A DNA stretch of 50,896 nucleotides from Candidatus Nanopelagicales bacterium (lineage in GTDB: Bacteria > Actinomycetota > Actinomycetes > S36-B12 > CAIYMF01). The notes beneath the pieces were generated by a model, which worked only from the letters and a program-made list of their open reading frames with translations, had not been told where the DNA came from and made no database searches. The stretch spans positions 1 to 50,896 of the forward strand of contig JADGOZ010000123.1 of NCBI GenBank assembly GCA_017882705.1, in the 5' to 3' direction. Shown here piece by piece: positions 1-7,071 of this stretch (its first letter is position 1; every line of letters starts with the position of its first letter). A program made the position numbers and the translations under genes.

Positions 1-747
1 GAGCAGCGGCTGCGCCAGTTCCTCGCTGACGCGAGCCACGAGTTGAAGACGCCCGTGACCTCGATCAGGGCGTGGTCGGAGCTGTTCCGTCAGGGAGCCC
101 TCACCGCGGACGGGGAGGCGCTGCAGGCGATCGCTCGGATCGAGGCCGAGAGTGTGCGCATGGGGGTGCTGGTCGATGACCTGCTTCTCCTGGCTCGCCT
201 CGACCAGCACCCGGAGCTGAGGCTGAGCCGCTTCGACTTGGCCGACCTTGCCCGGGACGTCGCGTCGAGCGTCGGCGCGACATCGACGGGCCATGCGATG
301 GTCGTGTCGGGCGATGCGTCTGTCGACGTGGTGGGGGACCGTGACGGCCTGCGTCGTGTCCTGGTGAACCTGCTGCGCAACGCGGTCCTCTACACCCCGG
401 CGGGAACTCACGTGACGATCACCGTGACCGCCTCCCATCCGGCTGTCACCGTGACGGTGTCCGATGACGGGCCCGGGATGTCCGCGGATGCCGCAGAGCA
501 TGCCTTCGACCGCTTCTACCGCCCCGACACCGGGCGCGCCCGCTCCGTGGCCGGAAGCGGCCTTGGCCTGGCGATCGTCTCCAGCGTCGTCCACGCTCAC
601 GAGGGAACGGTGACCCTGTCCACGGCACCGGGCGAGGGAGCGACGTTCACCGTGACGCTCCCGGCACTAGGCCCCCAGCACCTTCAGGCAAGCCCGCAAG
701 AACCTTCAGGAGACCTCCAGCCGCACGGCAGCGTCCCTCAGGTCTGA
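1..747 (+). CDS. Sensor histidine kinase, C-terminal part (5' end outside window)
   Basis: The reading frame is open from base 1, so the N-terminal sensor, membrane and HAMP parts lie outside. The H-box is at the very start (ASHELKTP; phosphoacceptor His at bases 37-39). It is followed by the dimerisation helix and a HATPase_c domain with N-box (NLLRNAVLYTP), G1 (DDGPGM), F-box (FDRFYRP) and G2 (GSGLGLAI). It would autophosphorylate and pass the phosphate to an OmpR-family regulator, probably encoded just upstream. It precedes the MacAB-like exporter operon, which suggests it controls that exporter. The last 70 bases carry spaced CCTTCAGG repeats, a possible regulator binding site. The kinase assignment is firm; the target is inferred. 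Confidence 0.93.
   Translation, partial: EQRLRQFLADASHELKTPVTSIRAWSELFRQGALTADGEALQAIARIEAESVRMGVLVDDLLLLARLDQHPELRLSRFDLADLARDVASSVGATSTGHAMVVSGDASVDVVGDRDGLRRVLVNLLRNAVLYTPAGTHVTITVTASHPAVTVTVSDDGPGMSADAAEHAFDRFYRPDTGRARSVAGSGLGLAIVSSVVHAHEGTVTLSTAPGEGATFTVTLPALGPQHLQASPQEPSGDLQPHGSVPQV
681..742 (+). promoter_or_regulatory. Phased CCTTCAGG direct repeats, probable response-regulator site
   Basis: CCTTCAGG occurs at 681-688 and 703-710 (22-bp spacing), with the related CCTCCAG at 714-720 and CCCTCAGG at 735-742. Spacings near multiples of 11 bp are typical of tandem OmpR/PhoB-type sites. The array lies upstream of a TAGTGT -10 at 753-758. Regulator binding is inferred. Confidence 0.5.
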
Positions 748-752
748 CTTCC

Positions 753-758
753 TAGTGT
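753..758 (+). promoter_or_regulatory. Putative -10 (TAGTGT) of exporter operon
   Basis: TAGTGT fits TAnnnT. It lies about 43 nt before the leader ORF start at 802 and directly downstream of the CCTTCAGG repeat array. Confidence 0.45.
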
Positions 759-801
759 CCCTGACAGAGATCCGTACCGGTCACAGTCAAGGGAGAACGA
801 G

Positions 802-846
802 ATGTCCAGCCCCATTGCCACCCACGTCGCGGTAGGCGCGTCGTGA
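802..846 (+). CDS. Short leader ORF overlapping the adaptor gene start
   Basis: An ATG at 802 with a purine-rich SD (GGGAG, 791-795, 6 nt away) opens a 14-codon ORF reading MSSPIATHVAVGAS. Its stop at 844-846 overlaps the GTG start (843) of the adaptor gene, which has no good SD of its own. This suggests translational coupling or an upstream regulatory ORF. It could instead be a chance ORF, and no function is assigned to the peptide. Confidence 0.4.
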   Translation: MSSPIATHVAVGAS

Positions 847-2297
847 GGCGCCGAACCTGGATCGTCAACGGGGTCCTCGTCCTCGCGCTCGCGGGCGCTA
901 TCGGTGTGGCGGTGACGAACGTCGGCAGCAGCGCCTCAGCGCAGACGTCGACGAGCCAGACGGCCACCGTCACCCAGGGCGATGTGACTGCGTCGGTCAG
1001 CGCGAGCGGGAACCTCTCGACGGCCACCCAGGTCGGAGTGAACTTCCAGGGCTCCGGGGGCACTGTCACGGCCGTGTACGTCCACGTCGGCGACAAGGTC
1101 ACCTCGGGGCAGGCGTTGGCGAAGGTGGACGACACGTCCGCCAGGCAGTCGCTCACCTCGGCCCGGGCGTCCCTGGCGTCGGCCCGGGCGAACCTGGCTA
1201 CCGTGCAGGCCGGCCAGACCGGTGCGGAGCAGTCGCGCGACGCCGCGTCACTGTCGGCGGCCAAGGTGTCGCTGTCCAACTCGCAGACGTCACTCGCCCA
1301 GGCGAAGGCGACGTACAAGCTCGACACCTCGCAGCAGGACGCCATCGTCGCTGCGGCCCAGAGCGCGTACAACTCTGCGAGCCCGGCGGTGAAGGATCAG
1401 GCGCTGGCCACTCTGCAGCAGGCAGAGCGCACCCGTTCCTCGACCTTGCTGCGGGACCAGCAGTCGATCCAGAACGCCCAGGGTCAGGTCAACTCCGCGC
1501 AGGCGCAGTACGACTCGCAGCGGGCGTCGGTGGCCGTCAACGGTCAGGGTGCGACCAGCGCGCAGCTCGCGTCGGCCAGGGCGCAGGTCGCCACCGCGCA
1601 GGTCCAGGTCGACCAAGCGCAGACCACTCTCGATCAGACCACGCTGCGCGCCCCGGAAGCGGGGACGGTGACCACGGTGTCTGGGGTCGTCGGGGAGTCC
1701 TCGAGCTCGTCCGCAAGCGGCGCGGCCAGCTCATCGACGTCCTCCACCTCGTCGACGTCATCGGGTACCGCATCGGGCTTCGTCGTGCTCTCCGACCTCA
1801 AGTCGCTGCAGGTCGTGAGCAAGGTGGCCGAGGCCGACGCGACCAAGGTCAAGGTGGGTCAGAAGGCCACGGTCACGTTCTCCGCAGCTGGGATCACGGC
1901 GGCGGGGACGGTGACCGCGATCGACGTGCAGGACACGATCACCAACAACGTCGTCGAGTACGGCGTCACCGTCGCACTGACCGACGCCCCGGCCACCCTC
2001 AAGCTGGGGCAGACCGCAACCGTCCGGATCATCACCGGGTCGGCCACCAACGTCCTGAGCGTGCCCTCCTCCGCGGTCACCACCCTGGGCAACACCTCTA
2101 CGGTCACGGTCACCAACAACGGCACGGACACGGTCACCCCCGTGCAGGTCGGGATCAAGGGCAACGACCGCACCGAGATCACCTCGGGCCTGTCCGCCGG
2201 CCAGGTCGTCGTCCTGCCCTCCAGCGGCGGCGCACCGTCCGGGTTCACCTTCCCCTCCGGCGGTCTACGCGGCGGTCTGGGTGGGGGGCTCGGCTGA
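843..2297 (+). CDS. MacA/HlyD-type periplasmic adaptor (membrane fusion protein)
   Basis: Extracytoplasmic adaptor of a MacAB-like ABC exporter, 484 aa. An N-terminal hydrophobic anchor (about residues 7-28) is followed by a biotinyl-lipoyl half-motif (about 45-100, GDVTASVSASGNL). Next come a long Ala/Gln-rich coiled-coil hairpin (about 100-260), the second lipoyl half, a low-complexity Ser/Thr insert (about 280-308), beta-barrel and membrane-proximal domains, and a Gly-rich tail. The GTG start is chosen because it precedes a plausible signal anchor and overlaps the leader ORF stop. The stop overlaps the ATPase start (TGATG at 2295-2299). In a monoderm the adaptor probably works between membrane and cell wall. 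The substrate is unknown. Confidence 0.88.
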   Translation: MRRRTWIVNGVLVLALAGAIGVAVTNVGSSASAQTSTSQTATVTQGDVTASVSASGNLSTATQVGVNFQGSGGTVTAVYVHVGDKVTSGQALAKVDDTSARQSLTSARASLASARANLATVQAGQTGAEQSRDAASLSAAKVSLSNSQTSLAQAKATYKLDTSQQDAIVAAAQSAYNSASPAVKDQALATLQQAERTRSSTLLRDQQSIQNAQGQVNSAQAQYDSQRASVAVNGQGATSAQLASARAQVATAQVQVDQAQTTLDQTTLRAPEAGTVTTVSGVVGESSSSSASGAASSSTSSTSSTSSGTASGFVVLSDLKSLQVVSKVAEADATKVKVGQKATVTFSAAGITAAGTVTAIDVQDTITNNVVEYGVTVALTDAPATLKLGQTATVRIITGSATNVLSVPSSAVTTLGNTSTVTVTNNGTDTVTPVQVGIKGNDRTEITSGLSAGQVVVLPSSGGAPSGFTFPSGGLRGGLGGGLG

Positions 2298-3040
2298 TGG
2301 CGACCACCAAGCCCGTCATCGACCTGGCACGCGTCACCAAGACCTACGGCGAGGGCGAGACCGCAGTACACGCCGTCGCGGGCGTGGACCTCGTCGTGGA
2401 ACGCGGCGACTACGTCGCCGTGATGGGCGCCTCAGGGTCCGGCAAGTCGACGCTGATGAACATCATCGGCTGCCTGGACGAACCGACCCGCGGTCGCTAC
2501 CTGCTCGACGGGGTCGACGTCCGTCGACGCCAGGAGGCCACACTCTCCCGGATCCGCAACCGCAAGATCGGGTTCATCTTCCAGAGTTTCAACTTGATCC
2601 CGCGGACCTCCGCACTGCGCAACGTCGAGCTCCCGCTCGCCTACGCGGGTGTGAAGCCGGGGGAACGACGGGCACGCGCACTGGCGGCTCTGGACAAGGT
2701 CGGGCTTGCGGATCGCACCGACCATGAGCCGTCCCAGCTCTCCGGCGGCCAGCAGCAGCGCGTCGCCGTGGCCAGGGCCATCGTCACCGAACCGGTTCTC
2801 CTGCTCGCAGACGAACCCACCGGGGCTCTGGACAGCCACAGCACCGCGGACGTCCTCGACCTGTTCGACGAGCTGTCCGCCGCCGGGCGCACGATCGTGG
2901 TCATCACCCATGAGGTCGAAGTGGCTCACCGCGCCAAGCGGATCCTGCGGATGCGAGACGGCCTCATCGTGGCAGATGACCGCACCGTCCCGGTCCATGA
3001 ACTCCCGCCGGCCTTTCGAGTGAAGGCAGCGGCCTCATGA
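2297..3040 (+). CDS. MacB-type ABC transporter ATP-binding protein
   Basis: Cytoplasmic ATPase of 247 aa. Walker A GASGSGKS lies at 44-51, the Q-loop at about 95-96, signature LSGGQQQR at 148-155, Walker B with ADEPTG at 167-176 and the switch His in ITHE at about 205. The sequence matches the LolD/MacB class ([21 protein letters not shown]). Unlike Gram-negative MacB, ATPase and permease are separate chains, as usual in Actinobacteria. The ATG overlaps the adaptor stop and the stop overlaps the permease ATG, so the genes should be translationally coupled. Confidence 0.96.
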   Translation: MATTKPVIDLARVTKTYGEGETAVHAVAGVDLVVERGDYVAVMGASGSGKSTLMNIIGCLDEPTRGRYLLDGVDVRRRQEATLSRIRNRKIGFIFQSFNLIPRTSALRNVELPLAYAGVKPGERRARALAALDKVGLADRTDHEPSQLSGGQQQRVAVARAIVTEPVLLLADEPTGALDSHSTADVLDLFDELSAAGRTIVVITHEVEVAHRAKRILRMRDGLIVADDRTVPVHELPPAFRVKAAAS

Positions 3041-4338
3041 ACATCCAGGAGAGCACCCGCTTCGCCATCCAAGGGGTAACGGCGAACAAGGTCCGATCCG
3101 CCCTCACCACGCTCGGCATCCTCATCGGCGTCGCAGCGGTGATCATCCTGGTTGCCGTGGGCACCGGGTCGAGCAAAGCGGTCGCCGACTCGATCAGCAA
3201 GCTCGGCAGCAACGTGCTGACCGTGTCCAGCACCTCCACCTCCGCGGGCGGCGGACGCGCCGGGGCCGGCGGCCCCGGGGGAAGCGGTGGCTTCGCGGCA
3301 CTCTTCGGCGGCGGATCGGCCACGACGACGGACTCCGGGACGAAGTCAAGATCACCGCAGCTCACGATGGAGGACGCGCGAGCTCTCACCGACAAAACCA
3401 CAGCGCCCGACATCGAGGGCGTCGCCCCCGTCGTGTCGGCCCAGTCCGTCACCGCGACCTATCAAGGCGCATCCCACAGCGTGGGCACATTCACGGGAAC
3501 GACCGCGGCCTACCTGCTCATCAACAACGACTCCATCGCGACCGGTTCGGCATTCACCGACGCCGACTACAACGACCACGCCCGGGTGGCCGTGGTCGGG
3601 ACGACCGTTGCGAAGGATCTCGCCGGCGGCGACGGCACGAGCATCGTCGGGAAGACGGTGGCCTTCAACGGCAAGGAGTTCACCGTCGTCGGCATCCTGG
3701 GATCCAAAGGTTCCCAGGGACCGCAGGACCAGGACGACGTCGTCCTCGCCCCCGCCACCGCCGTCCAGGACACCCTCTCCGGTTACGGAAGCATCTCCCA
3801 GATCAAGGTCAAGGCGGCGTCGGCCGACACGACATCAGCGGCGCAGACACAGGTCGAAACCGTCCTGGACGGTCGGCACGGAACGACCTCGAGCGACCGG
3901 GACTTCAGCGTCTTCAACCAGGCGCAGATCCTCTCAGCAGCCAGCTCCTCGAACGCGACGTTCACCGTCCTCCTCGGGGCCGTCGCGGCGATCTCCCTGC
4001 TCGTGGGCGGTATCGGCGTCATGAACATCATGCTCGTCACCGTGACCGAACGGACCCGTGAGATCGGGATCCGCAAGGCGATCGGAGCCGGGAAGGGCGA
4101 CATCGTCAGCCAGTTCCTGCTCGAGGCAGTGATCCTGTCGCTGTTCGGCGCCATCGTCGGGGTAGCAGTCGGGCTCATCGGAGCCCACTTCACCATCGTC
4201 GGAGTCCAACCCGTCGTCGCCCCGTACTCCGTCATCCTCGCCTTCGGCGTCGCGCTGGCCACCGGCCTGTTCTTCGGTCTCTATCCCGCCAACCGCGCCG
4301 CCAAGCTCCGTCCCATCGACGCCCTTCGCTACGAGTGA
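3037..4338 (+). CDS. MacB-like ABC transporter permease (FtsX family)
   Basis: Membrane subunit of 433 aa with the MacB topology. TM1 (about residues 20-47, LTTLGILIGVAAVIILVAVG) is followed by a large extracytoplasmic MacB_PCD-like domain with a Gly/Ser-rich stretch, then three C-terminal TM segments. The FtsX signature GIGVMNIMLVTVTERTREIG and a C-terminal YPANRAAKLRPIDALRYE are present. It starts within the ATPase stop (ATGA at 3037). MacB-type systems drive substrates across the envelope by mechanotransmission. What this one exports (peptide, antibiotic or lipid) cannot be told. Confidence 0.94.
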   Translation: MNIQESTRFAIQGVTANKVRSALTTLGILIGVAAVIILVAVGTGSSKAVADSISKLGSNVLTVSSTSTSAGGGRAGAGGPGGSGGFAALFGGGSATTTDSGTKSRSPQLTMEDARALTDKTTAPDIEGVAPVVSAQSVTATYQGASHSVGTFTGTTAAYLLINNDSIATGSAFTDADYNDHARVAVVGTTVAKDLAGGDGTSIVGKTVAFNGKEFTVVGILGSKGSQGPQDQDDVVLAPATAVQDTLSGYGSISQIKVKAASADTTSAAQTQVETVLDGRHGTTSSDRDFSVFNQAQILSAASSSNATFTVLLGAVAAISLLVGGIGVMNIMLVTVTERTREIGIRKAIGAGKGDIVSQFLLEAVILSLFGAIVGVAVGLIGAHFTIVGVQPVVAPYSVILAFGVALATGLFFGLYPANRAAKLRPIDALRYE

Positions 4339-4345
4339 GGAAGAC

Positions 4346-4921
4346 ATGACCGACACACCACTGACTGAGCTGCTCGACCCCGACACCGGGAGCGGCGGAA
4401 CGACGGCCGTGGTCGACGAGCCGGACGACTTCGATGACGACTTCGACGACGCCGCTCCCGGGCGGCGCGTTCCCCGGCTCACGATGCTCCTCCTCGCTGC
4501 CGTGCTCGTCGCGGTGGGCTTCACCGGCGGAGTCCTCCTGCAGAAGCACGCGGTCGCAAGCACCACTGCCACAGGCATCCCTTCCTTCGGCGCGGGGTTC
4601 CCATCCGGTGCGTTCCCCGGAATCGGTGGCGGGCAACCACCGGGGTCCGGCGCCAGTACGACGACGGGGTCCTCGAACGGCTCGGCATCCTCTGCCGGGT
4701 CCCCCGTCGTGATCGGCACCGTCGCGCGCGTCGACGGCACGACCGTCATCGTCAAGGACTTCGGCGGCAAGGAGCACAAGGTCACCACGACGTCCGACAC
4801 CACCATCACCGAATCGACCAGCCTCACGGCCAGTCAACTCAAGACCGGCCAGCCGGTCCGCGTCGACGGGTCGAAGAAGTCCGACGGCACGATCGTCGCC
4901 ACCTCCGTCACCGCCCGATGA
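4346..4921 (+). CDS. Membrane-anchored DUF5666-like protein
   Basis: 191 aa. An acidic cytoplasmic N-terminus rich in Asp (about residues 25-37) is followed by one TM segment (about 47-66, LTMLLLAAVLVAVGFTGGVL), a Gly/Ser/Thr-rich linker and a C-terminal small beta domain. That domain (GTVARVDGTTVIVKDFGG ... GQPVRVDG) resembles DUF5666/OB-like domains. It lies 7 bp after the permease gene, with a short purine-rich SD (GAGGAAG, 4336-4342). Genes of this type often accompany actinobacterial MacAB operons. The role is unknown, possibly an accessory extracytoplasmic factor of the exporter. Confidence 0.75.
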   Translation: MTDTPLTELLDPDTGSGGTTAVVDEPDDFDDDFDDAAPGRRVPRLTMLLLAAVLVAVGFTGGVLLQKHAVASTTATGIPSFGAGFPSGAFPGIGGGQPPGSGASTTTGSSNGSASSAGSPVVIGTVARVDGTTVIVKDFGGKEHKVTTTSDTTITESTSLTASQLKTGQPVRVDGSKKSDGTIVATSVTAR

Positions 4922-4953
4922 ACCCCATCAACCCCACTCGAAAGGCACGTCGC

Positions 4954-5385
4954 ATGCTCACGACCCATCACCTGGCCCGTCGGGGCTCCGTCGCGGCGGT
5001 TGCCACCATCGCGATCCTCACCCTCGCCGCGTGCGGCAACTCCACCTCTGCAAACTCGACGACGTCCACGCCTGCCCCGACCGCGGCCATCCCCAGTGGC
5101 GCTCCGTCCAACCTCCAGGGACAGTTCGCCAAGATCCAGGAATGCCTCACCGCAGCAGGAATCGACATGAAGGGCCCCGGAGGAAACATCCCGTCCGGCG
5201 GCCCCACGGGTGCGCCGCCTACGGGCCCGCGCCCCACAGATGGCAGTTTCACCCCCCCGCCGGGCGCCGGACAAGGCGGCCTACAGGACCCCAAGGTCAA
5301 GGCAGCACTCGAAGCGTGCGGCATCTCCCTTCCGGGCCGGCCCGGTGGCACACCGGGCGGTGTCACCCCCTCGTCCACGAACTGA
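4954..5385 (+). CDS. Small secreted lipoprotein of the exporter operon
   Basis: The start at 4954 is preferred because AAAGG (4941-4945) sits 8 nt upstream. An in-frame ATG at 4918 overlapping the previous stop would add 12 residues. The signal peptide ends in a lipobox LAAC-G, so the mature protein should be lipid-anchored outside. The rest is Pro/Gly/Ser-rich with two short Cys-containing motifs, ECLTAAGI and EACGISLP, which could form a disulfide. It is the last gene before the att region. Function unknown; it presumably belongs with the exporter. Confidence 0.7.
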   Translation: MLTTHHLARRGSVAAVATIAILTLAACGNSTSANSTTSTPAPTAAIPSGAPSNLQGQFAKIQECLTAAGIDMKGPGGNIPSGGPTGAPPTGPRPTDGSFTPPPGAGQGGLQDPKVKAALEACGISLPGRPGGTPGGVTPSSTN

Positions 5386-5554
5386 CTCACGCAGTCCGGC
5401 AACAGCCGGTCAGTGGCATGGCCCGTAGGCCGCAACCGATAACTCGGACCGCTCGGAGGGCAGTTCGGCGGGACCCGCGGCTCGACGCAGAGTTGCTCGT
5501 CGCTTCTCGATGGCTCCTATGGGCGCCAGAGAGATGTTCGAGCGCCAACGAACC

Positions 5555-5575
5555 TGCTCACGGATTGCTCACAGA
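5555..5575 (+). repeat. TGCTCACRGA direct repeats
   Basis: TGCTCACGGA (5555-5564) and TGCTCACAGA (5566-5575) are in tandem with an 11-bp period. They are candidate recombinase arm-type sites, 116 bp from the tRNA fragment. Confidence 0.45.
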
Positions 5576-5590
5576 GCACGTGAGACCCCC

Positions 5591-5653
5591 CGTCACGAGC
5601 CGATTTCGCACGGACGGCTGCAAGCCCCTGACCTGCGGAAACGTCACGAACCG
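5591..5653 (+). repeat. CGTCACGARCCG direct repeats
   Basis: CGTCACGAGCCG (5591-5602) and CGTCACGAACCG (5642-5653) differ at one base and lie 51 bp apart, just before the tRNA fragment. Possible integrase or excisionase sites. Confidence 0.4.
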
Positions 5654-5690
5654 TCACTCCCAGGCCTCGTCGAACACCTCCTCATTTGCT

Positions 5691-5735
5691 CTCGTAATGA
5701 GAAGGTCATCGGTTCGATTCCGATAGGCGGCTCCA
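5691..5735 (+). other. 3' half of a tRNA-Thr(CGU) gene, probable att site
   Basis: Starting at the anticodon loop CTCGTAA (5691-5697), the sequence gives the anticodon 3' stem, variable loop, a perfect T-arm (ATCGG-TTCGATT-CCGAT), the acceptor 3' strand AGGCGGC, a discriminator base and CCA. The preceding bases (TTGCT) cannot pair with the anticodon 3' stem (TGAGA), and no D-arm or acceptor 5' strand is present. This is a 45-bp duplicated tRNA 3' end, as tyrosine-recombinase elements leave behind. It is not a functional tRNA. Confidence 0.82.
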
Positions 5736-5745
5736 CGCCCGGACA

Positions 5746-5777
5746 GCCTCCGACCAGCGGAAACGCTGATCGGAGGC
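5746..5777 (+). terminator. Hairpin just after tRNA fragment
   Basis: GCCTCCGA..CAGCG, loop GAAA, CGCTG..TCGGAGGC: 13 pairs with one mismatch. No U-tract. It is probably the original tRNA-Thr terminator, carried with the tRNA 3' end. Confidence 0.6.
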
Positions 5778-5825
5778 CGTTGTGCGCAACGTCCCCCTCC
5801 CCGATGTGGACCGGCTGCAGACAGC

Positions 5826-5857
5826 GGGACGGCGCCACCCGAAGGCGGCGCCGTCCC
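5826..5857 (-). terminator. Hairpin terminator of the alcohol dehydrogenase gene
   Basis: An 11-bp perfect stem (GGGACGGCGCC 5826-5836 / GGCGCCGTCCC 5847-5857) with a 10-nt loop, 13 bp downstream of the minus-strand stop. There is no U-tract, as is common in high-GC genomes. Confidence 0.6.
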
Positions 5858-5869
5858 GGGACTGAACGG

Positions 5870-6925
5870 TCAGGACCCGTTCGTGATGATCACCTTGAGG
5901 GCGTGCTCGTCGGCCGCGTTGCCGAAGGTGGTGTAGGCGTCCTCGAACTCGTCGAACGAGAACCGGTGCGTCACGAACTTCTCCGGTGCCAGTCCGCCCG
6001 GCTTGATCTTGCCGAGCAGCTCGGGCGCGGTGGTCGCGTTGACCAGTCCGGTGGTGATCGTGATGTTCCTGATCCACTCCCGCTCGAGGTGGAGCGTGAC
6101 CGGCTCGCCGTGCACGCCGACGTTGGCGACGCGCCCACCGGCACGGATCGAGTCCATCGCGGTGGCGAAGGTGACGGGGATGCCGACGGCCTCGATGGCC
6201 ACGTCGACGCCCAGGCCGTCGCGGCTCAGAGCCTTGATGGCGGCGACCGCGTCGCCCGCACCGACGTCGACGGTGTCGGTGGCACCGAACCCGAGCGACT
6301 CCTCGAGGCGGAACTTGTTGCCGTCGACGGCGATCACCTTGGCGGCGCCGGCACCGGCGGCGGTCATGATCGCGGCGAGGCCGACCGGTCCCGCACCGAC
6401 GACGGCGACCTCGTCGCCGGGCTTGACCGCGCCGTAGAGCACGCCGATCTCGTAACCCGTGGGCAGGATGTCGCTGAGCATCACGCCCTGCTCCGCGCTG
6501 ATGCCGGGGGGCAGGGGGATCAGGCCGTGGTCGGCGAAGGGGATCCGCACGTACTCGGCCTGGGTACCGTCGACGAGGTGGCCGAGCACCCAGCCGATGC
6601 CGCCGAGGGTCTGGCACTGCGACGTGAGCCCTGCCTTGCAGTACGCGCACTGCATGCACTTGCTGATGCAGGAGATGATCACGCGGTCGCCGACCTTGAC
6701 GCTCGTGCAGCCTGCGCCGACCTCGGTCACCACGCCGACGCCCTCATGGCCGAGGATGCGGCCGACGTCCACAGAGGGCACGTCGCCCTTGAGGATGTGC
6801 AGGTCGGTCCCGCAGATGGTCGTGGACTCGACCTTGACGATCGCGTCGGTGGGGTCCTGGAGCGTGGGCTCGGGGACGTCCTGCCACGCCTTCTTGCCGG
6901 GGCCGTGGTACACCAATGCCTTCAT
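5870..6925 (-). CDS. Zinc-dependent alcohol dehydrogenase (MDR family)
   Basis: 351-aa medium-chain dehydrogenase interconverting an alcohol and an aldehyde or ketone with NAD(P). Catalytic zinc ligands appear in TTICGTDLH (about residue 37) and GHEGVG. The structural zinc lobe is CMQCAYC...C (C-x2-C-x2-C-x7-C), and the Rossmann motif is GAGPVGLAA. The ATG at 6925 is chosen because a near-perfect SD (AAGGAGG on the minus strand, plus 6932-6938) lies 6 nt upstream; the reading frame continues upstream without one. The AcoR-like activator is encoded directly upstream on the same strand, and a palindrome between the genes suggests that it induces this gene. Closest in style to threonine/secondary alcohol dehydrogenases; the substrate is not determinable. 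Confidence 0.93.
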   Translation of the reverse strand: MKALVYHGPGKKAWQDVPEPTLQDPTDAIVKVESTTICGTDLHILKGDVPSVDVGRILGHEGVGVVTEVGAGCTSVKVGDRVIISCISKCMQCAYCKAGLTSQCQTLGGIGWVLGHLVDGTQAEYVRIPFADHGLIPLPPGISAEQGVMLSDILPTGYEIGVLYGAVKPGDEVAVVGAGPVGLAAIMTAAGAGAAKVIAVDGNKFRLEESLGFGATDTVDVGAGDAVAAIKALSRDGLGVDVAIEAVGIPVTFATAMDSIRAGGRVANVGVHGEPVTLHLEREWIRNITITTGLVNATTAPELLGKIKPGGLAPEKFVTHRFSFDEFEDAYTTFGNAADEHALKVIITNGS

Positions 6926-7022
6926 GCCGTGCCTCCTTCGAGGGGTCCGCTGGTCGGCTGCCCGTGAACCGCGCGGACGGCGTCGACGCCGGGAGCTCCG
7001 GCGGCTCAGGGGCCATGGCCGG

Positions 7023-7028
7023 ACCGTA
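7023..7028 (-). promoter_or_regulatory. Putative -10 (TACGGT) of the alcohol dehydrogenase
   Basis: On the minus strand TACGGT fits TAnnnT. It would place transcription initiation near 7016, with the palindrome at 7051-7067 centred about 43 bp upstream of it. Confidence 0.4.
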
Positions 7029-7050
7029 GCCACCGCGGGCGTAGGCGGAC

Positions 7051-7067
7051 TGTCCCAGATTGGGACA
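7051..7067. promoter_or_regulatory. Perfect palindrome TGTCCCA-GAT-TGGGACA, activator site
   Basis: A 7-bp perfect inverted repeat with a 3-bp spacer lies between the stop of the AcoR-like regulator gene (7072) and the dehydrogenase start (6925). It is the expected architecture of a Fis-type HTH dimer site. The assignment to the neighbouring regulator is inferred from position and symmetry. Confidence 0.75.
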
Positions 7068-7071
7068 CCGG

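Larger units (their letters stand above)
5386..5690. other. Non-coding element end with short direct repeats
   Basis: No convincing coding signal on either strand. The stretch contains two TGCTCACRGA repeats and two CGTCACGARCCG repeats, and runs into a truncated tRNA gene. This organisation resembles the terminus of an integrated element (arm-type or excisionase sites next to the core att). Confidence 0.45.

Noticed and set aside
843..2371. Long minus-strand ORFs opposite the adaptor gene
   Set aside because: GC-rich shadow frames; the plus strand shows GC3 bias and recognisable domains.
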